Below are positions 6,509 through 9,287 of a stretch of 9,287 nt of DNA, in pieces. A program made the translations under genes and the position numbers. The stretch's first letter is position 1; every line of letters begins with the position of its first letter. Where the stretch lies: contig CALPYQ020000034.1 of NCBI GenBank assembly GCA_943327965.2, positions 1 through 9,287 on the forward strand. Direction: 5' to 3'. Source of the DNA: Singulisphaera sp. GP187. GTDB taxonomy: Bacteria; Pseudomonadota; Gammaproteobacteria; Burkholderiales; Burkholderiaceae_C. The notes beneath the pieces are model-generated. The model was not told the origin of the DNA and made no database searches. It saw nothing but the letters and a program-made list of their open reading frames with translations.

Positions 6509-7762
6509 TCAAGCCTCCATCACTTTGCGCCAGTACTCGTACATGCCTCGAATGAGGGTCTCGGTCACCATGTGATCGGTCTCACCTACATCACGTCCGC
6601 CCAATTCAGCCAGGGTACGGTGATTGGATTTGGTTTCAAAGGCCTGTTGCGAAAACTCAATCACTTCACCATCATCTGCAGACACAAAACCAGCTGGGCC
6701 AAACAAATTGGCTTGACGCAATCTGCGATCTGTCATTTCGGGGGTATCGTCTTCAAAACCAAAATGCGTCCATACAAAATCGAAGGCGCCATGGCCGTCG
6801 GGTTGAATATGGCGCGTCGACACGCTGTTGACTTGCTGTTGAAAAATAACACTGGGAAACAAGGTCATCATGACAGCTGTAGGCCCGCCCCACCAATCTT
6901 CAGGCACGATGTCCAAAAAACTAGGGTCATGCAGCTGCATGCTGGCTTTGAAACTACTGACTTGGGTGACATCAGAAGAGGCACCCTTGGCCTCACCTGC
7001 ACTGCCACGTGTCGAAATCATGGCAGCATGGCGGTGGTGCTCATCCATGCGCAGCTCACTTTTATTGTCGGCACGCCAAAGGCCAAATGTTACAAACCAA
7101 GTGTGAAGCAGTCCGGGGTGATAAGGATCTTTGATGTTTTCTTGCATCAGTTTCCAGTTACCCGGAATACGCTGACGGTTGTAGCCCAAAATTTTCAATT
7201 GTCGACCATTGAAAAGTCGATCGAAGTACTGGAGGATGGTTGGCCCCATATAGTCTTCGAGTGACGCAACGTCATGGTCAAAGGACGCAAAGACAACACC
7301 TCCTCGAACTGCCACTTTCAAGGAAGTCAGGCCGTGATCTTTCGGATCAAAGTCAGCTGGCATCCCGCCATTGACCTTGCCGTCTTGACGCACACCGCGC
7401 CTAAATGGAACGCCTTGCAACTTGCCATCTAGGGCATAACTCCACTGATGGTATGGGCACACCAATTCCTTTTTGTTGCCGTGACGCTCGCGACAAAAAG
7501 CCATGCCGCGGTGCGCGCACACATTTTCAACCACATGAATTTGTCCATCCTGAGCGCGGGTCATGATGACCGATCGCTCCCCAACAACCGTGCGCTTGAA
7601 ATCGCCAGTGTTGGGAATTTCAGCTTCAAGTCCAACATAACTCCAGTGCGCTTTGTAAAAAAAGCGTTCAAGTTCTTTTTTGTGAACATCTTGCTGCGTG
7701 TAGACAGCAAAAGGAATTCGGCTGGTACCGGAGGTTTCCCAAATAATTGGCTGTTCTGACAT
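6509..7762 (-). CDS. nagG: salicylate 5-hydroxylase-type Rieske oxygenase large (alpha) subunit
   Basis: This 417-aa alpha subunit is the catalytic part of a three-component Rieske oxygenase. The Rieske site is Cys82 and His84 ([11 protein letters not shown]) with Cys102 and His105 (VCPYHQWSY). The mononuclear iron site is [13 protein letters not shown], with Asp212 as the inter-subunit electron-bridge residue and His215 and His220 as ligands; the third acidic ligand should be Asp363 or Asp364 in [12 protein letters not shown]. Stretches such as [19 protein letters not shown] and [12 protein letters not shown] resemble NagG (salicylate to gentisate) more than anthranilate dioxygenase AndAc, as I recall both. 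The ATG at 7762 has GGAGA 9 nt upstream. The substrate is inferred; another hydroxybenzoate or an aminobenzoate is possible. The reductase partner is not in the window. Confidence 0.87.
   Translation of the reverse strand: MSEQPIIWETSGTSRIPFAVYTQQDVHKKELERFFYKAHWSYVGLEAEIPNTGDFKRTVVGERSVIMTRAQDGQIHVVENVCAHRGMAFCRERHGNKKELVCPYHQWSYALDGKLQGVPFRRGVRQDGKVNGGMPADFDPKDHGLTSLKVAVRGGVVFASFDHDVASLEDYMGPTILQYFDRLFNGRQLKILGYNRQRIPGNWKLMQENIKDPYHPGLLHTWFVTFGLWRADNKSELRMDEHHRHAAMISTRGSAGEAKGASSDVTQVSSFKASMQLHDPSFLDIVPEDWWGGPTAVMMTLFPSVIFQQQVNSVSTRHIQPDGHGAFDFVWTHFGFEDDTPEMTDRRLRQANLFGPAGFVSADDGEVIEFSQQAFETKSNHRTLAELGGRDVGETDHMVTETLIRGMYEYWRKVMEA
6514..6518 (-). promoter_or_regulatory. ribosome binding site (GGAGG) of the small-subunit gene
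   Basis: GGAGG lies inside the last codons of the large-subunit gene, 7 nt before the ATG at 6506. It selects this ATG over the TTG at 6512, which would be too close to the site. Confidence 0.75.
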
Positions 7763-7785
7763 GCGCGTTTGTCTCCAAAAGATGA

Positions 7786-7799
7786 TTGACTTGAATCAT
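7786..7799. promoter_or_regulatory. degenerate FNR/ANR-like palindrome upstream of nagG
   Basis: TTGAC-TTGA-ATCAT matches the FNR-type consensus TTGAT-N4-ATCAA at four of five bases in each half. It lies 23 nt upstream of the nagG ATG, just before the GGAGA ribosome binding site, and overlaps the predicted -10 element. The position parallels the perfect box upstream of pobA. Confidence 0.4.
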
Positions 7800-7823
7800 G
7801 CCAGTCACGGACTGGATAGACAA
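7795..7823 (-). promoter_or_regulatory. candidate nagG promoter
   Basis: On the minus strand TTGTCT (7823-7818) and CATGAT (7800-7795) each match four of six sigma70 consensus bases and are exactly 17 bp apart. They lie in the 72-bp gap between pobA and nagG, 32 bp before the nagG ATG. This would allow nagGH and the ferredoxin gene to be transcribed separately from pobA. Confidence 0.35.
7801..7815. repeat. perfect palindrome CCAGTC-N3-GACTGG between pobA and nagG
   Basis: A 6-bp perfect inverted repeat with a 3-bp centre lies 19 bp past the pobA stop. It fills almost the whole spacer of the predicted nagG promoter, which suggests an operator. As RNA it would form a short GC-containing hairpin, but no T-run follows on the minus strand, so an intrinsic terminator for pobA is less likely. 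Confidence 0.5.
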
Positions 7824-7834
7824 ATCAAATCATT

Positions 7835-9007
7835 TTAGAACGGTAAACCCACGTAGTTTTCAGCGAGCGAACTTTGCGCCGCATCTGATGAGAACAAATA
7901 AGCCATCTCAATCTCTTGCAGCCTTTGATCGTAGTCACTTGAGTCTGGGAAAGTGTGAAGCAAGGTGGTCAGCCACCATGAAAAACGCTGCGCTTTCCAG
8001 ACACGCGCCAAAGCCGTTTCAGAATAGTTATCCAAACCAGTGCTGTCGCCCTTTTGGTAATGATTCACAAACCCATGATAGAGGTAGTAAATGTCTGAAC
8101 CTGCCGTGTTAAGGCCACGCGCGCCAGTAGGCGGCACAATGTGAGCCGCATCACCCGCCAAGAACATGTTGCCATAACGCATGGGTTCTGCAACATAGGA
8201 GCGCAGGGGTGCAATAGACTTTTCAATGGTCGGACCAGTGATCAACTTTTCAGACACCTCGGTAGGCAGACGACGCTTCAATTCTTCCCAGAAGGCGTCA
8301 TCAGACCAGTTCTCCACAGAATCGGTCAATGGCACTTGAATGTAGTACCGGCTTAAAACCTGAGAACGCAAAGAGCACAACGCAAAACCACGGGTATGTT
8401 TGGCGTAAATCAATTCAGGCGAAACTGGCTTGGTGCGCGACAACACGCCCAGCCAACCAAAGGGGTACACCTTTTCATACTCTTTGATGACATCGCTTGG
8501 GATGGACTTGCGGCTTACACCGTGAAAACCGTCAGCACCAATGATGAAATCACAATCGATGCGCTTTGATTCACCGCTGACGTTGTAGGTCACGTAAGGC
8601 TGGTCTGACTTTAGATCGTGGAGTTGAACATCCTCTGCGCTGTGAATCACAGTGCCGTTCATTCGATCACGCGCTTCGTACAAATCGCGTGTTAACTCCG
8701 TTTGACCATACACCGTGACTGAGTTGCCACCGCTGTATTTGTGCAAATCAACACGGTTGAGTTTGTTGCCGTGCGCCAGAAAAAATCCATCGTGAATTTC
8801 GCCCTCGCGGTCCATCCGATCGCCGCATTGCGCTTCACGCATGAGTTTGGCAAAGCCATTTTCCAAGACACCCGCACGAATTCGGCTAAGGACATAGTCC
8901 CTGGTCTGGCGCTCAAGAACCACAGTTTCAATGCCCTTCAAGTGAAGTAATTGAGACAACATGAGACCTGAGGGACCGCCGCCAATGATGCAAACTTGTG
9001 TTTTCAA
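7835..9007 (-). CDS. pobA: 4-hydroxybenzoate 3-monooxygenase PobA (p-hydroxybenzoate hydroxylase)
   Basis: This 390-aa FAD flavoprotein converts 4-hydroxybenzoate to protocatechuate with NADPH and O2. With the TTG at 9007 as residue 1, numbering matches Pseudomonas fluorescens PHBH without a gap. Active-site residues Tyr201, Ser212, Arg214, Tyr222, Pro293 and Tyr385 are all present. Arg44, Arg220 and Asn300 are also kept, as are GGGPSG (9-14, FAD fold), DG (159-160) and GDAAH (285-289). Arg33, Gln34 and Tyr38, linked to NADPH preference, are conserved. Lys297 of PHBH is Arg here, and Leu301 is Thr. The TTG is preceded by GGAGA at 6 nt and aligns with the MKTQV start of PHBH; an upstream ATG at 9127 would add 40 unrelated residues and run into the divergent regulator gene. 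The divergent AraC-type gene is the likely activator. Confidence 0.95.
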   Translation of the reverse strand: MKTQVCIIGGGPSGLMLSQLLHLKGIETVVLERQTRDYVLSRIRAGVLENGFAKLMREAQCGDRMDREGEIHDGFFLAHGNKLNRVDLHKYSGGNSVTVYGQTELTRDLYEARDRMNGTVIHSAEDVQLHDLKSDQPYVTYNVSGESKRIDCDFIIGADGFHGVSRKSIPSDVIKEYEKVYPFGWLGVLSRTKPVSPELIYAKHTRGFALCSLRSQVLSRYYIQVPLTDSVENWSDDAFWEELKRRLPTEVSEKLITGPTIEKSIAPLRSYVAEPMRYGNMFLAGDAAHIVPPTGARGLNTAGSDIYYLYHGFVNHYQKGDSTGLDNYSETALARVWKAQRFSWWLTTLLHTFPDSSDYDQRLQEIEMAYLFSSDAAQSSLAENYVGLPF

Positions 9008-9013
9008 TTTATG

Positions 9014-9018
9014 TCTCC
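9014..9018 (-). promoter_or_regulatory. ribosome binding site (GGAGA) deciding the TTG start of pobA
   Basis: GGAGA lies 6 nt upstream of the TTG at 9007. No ATG is available at this position, and homology begins exactly there. nagG has the same GGAGACA ribosome-binding sequence. Confidence 0.8.
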
Positions 9019-9025
9019 GTAGAAC

Positions 9026-9039
9026 TTGATGTGGATCAA
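9026..9039. promoter_or_regulatory. perfect FNR/ANR-type box (TTGAT-GTGG-ATCAA)
   Basis: The 14-bp sequence matches the FNR/ANR consensus TTGAT-N4-ATCAA at all ten specified bases. It ends 18 nt before the pobA TTG, directly upstream of the ribosome binding site, where a bound dimer could block transcription initiation or early elongation. The regulator is inferred from the sequence of the site only. Confidence 0.6.
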
Positions 9040-9041
9040 TT

Positions 9042-9104
9042 TGCCTGAATGTTGCGAAAGATACGCCTGAAGCGGCAAGACAGGAATGGCTGAAACTGGC
9101 GAAA
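9042..9104. promoter_or_regulatory. iterated CTGAA motif, candidate PobR (AraC-type) operator
   Basis: The motif G(C/G)CTGAA occurs at 9043, 9065 and 9088, steps of 22 and 23 bp on the same strand. The outer two copies extend to 18-bp units (9042-9059 and 9087-9104) that share 14 of 18 bases, with pattern TGNCTGAANNTNGCGAAA. Direct repeats about two helical turns apart are the usual AraC-family operator layout. The array lies between pobA and the divergent AraC-type gene. Confidence 0.45.
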
Positions 9105-9121
9105 ACTTGTACATTTCGAAC

Positions 9122-9287
9122 ATGCATAAATCACAGCCCAACATACAGAGCTACAGCCTATTTGGAGAATCAACACATTTACCCGATGTGCTGCACTGCG
9201 AAACCATTGCCGATCGATCTGTGTTGCACGATTGGGAGTTAGCACCTCACAGGCATGCTCGCCTTCATCAGGTCTTATTGGTAGAAA
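9122..9287 (+). CDS. pobR: AraC-family transcriptional regulator, PobR-like, N-terminus only
   Basis: The frame is open from an ATG at 9122 to the right edge (55 codons plus one base). It reads MHKSQPNIQSYSLFGES, then LPDVLHCETIADRSVLHDWELAPHRHARLHQVLLVE. The HDWELAPHRHARLHQ stretch is the first strands of the cupin-type sensing domain of AraC regulators, and the sequence resembles AraC-type PobR activators of 4-hydroxybenzoate catabolism. The helix-turn-helix domain would be beyond the edge. It is divergent from pobA with a 114-bp gap, the standard arrangement for this pair. No strong ribosome binding site is seen before the ATG; an in-frame TTG five codons upstream is an alternative start. 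Confidence 0.82.
   Translation, partial: MHKSQPNIQSYSLFGESTHLPDVLHCETIADRSVLHDWELAPHRHARLHQVLLVE

Noticed and set aside
6572..7264. 230-residue open frame on the plus strand
   Set aside because: It is wholly antisense to the well-supported Rieske large subunit, has no recognisable domain and no promoter or ribosome binding site.
6509..7762. Anthranilate 1,2-dioxygenase large subunit (AndAc) as first choice
   Set aside because: The order large, small, ferredoxin also fits and cannot be fully excluded, but sequence stretches around the Rieske site and [19 protein letters not shown] look more like NagG from memory.
7801..7815. Intrinsic terminator after pobA
   Set aside because: The hairpin has a short stem and no T-run follows on the transcribed strand; an operator fits its position better.
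9008..9127. Upstream ATG extension of pobA (40 extra residues)
   Set aside because: The extension has no similarity to PobA, overlaps the divergent regulator start, and the TTG with GGAGA aligns exactly with known PobA N-termini.

Overview
The window looks like a chromosomal piece of a betaproteobacterium of the Burkholderiales, probably a Comamonadaceae-like or similar freshwater/soil heterotroph. This rests on the kinds of proteins encoded (a salicylate 5-hydroxylase-type NagG/NagH pair, PobA next to an AraC-type PobR, a MetY/acyl-CoA synthetase/crotonase cluster) and on a moderate base composition. The species is inferred, not shown. I see no rRNA, tRNA, CRISPR array, insertion sequence or phage gene.

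Layout. (1) Positions 1-1371, minus strand: a periplasmic molybdate-binding protein (modA), followed downstream by an alpha/beta hydrolase cut by the left edge. The 94 bp between them hold an AT-rich inverted repeat. (2) Positions 1463-5709, plus strand, divergent from modA: a tight four-gene run of a small CoA-binding Rossmann protein, an O-acetylhomoserine sulfhydrylase-type PLP enzyme, an AMP-forming acyl-CoA synthetase and an ECHDC3-like crotonase that lacks both usual catalytic glutamates. Gaps are 6, 25 and 22 nt. (3) Positions 5716-9007, minus strand, convergent with the previous run and only 6 bp from it: pobA (4-hydroxybenzoate 3-monooxygenase, TTG start), then after 72 bp the large and small oxygenase subunits of a salicylate 5-hydroxylase-type Rieske enzyme and a Rieske ferredoxin, each 2 nt apart. 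(4) Position 9122 to the right edge, plus strand: the N-terminus of an AraC-type regulator (PobR-like), divergent from pobA.

Function. PobA converts 4-hydroxybenzoate to protocatechuate, and a NagGH-type enzyme converts salicylate to gentisate, so the right half is a peripheral module feeding hydroxybenzoates into ring cleavage. The ring-cleavage genes and the ferredoxin reductase are not in the window. The left operon activates an unidentified carboxylic acid to its CoA ester and carries a sulfur-assimilation enzyme; its substrate cannot be read from the sequence.

The most interesting signal is regulatory. A perfect FNR/ANR-type palindrome (TTGAT-N4-ATCAA) lies just upstream of the pobA ribosome binding site, and a degenerate version (4 of 5 bases in each half) lies in the same place upstream of nagG. 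Both genes encode O2-consuming hydroxylases, which suggests shared oxygen-responsive control. The pobA-pobR gap also has a repeated CTGAA-containing motif at 22- and 23-bp steps, a good candidate PobR operator. A predicted nagG promoter has a perfect 6-3-6 palindrome filling its spacer.
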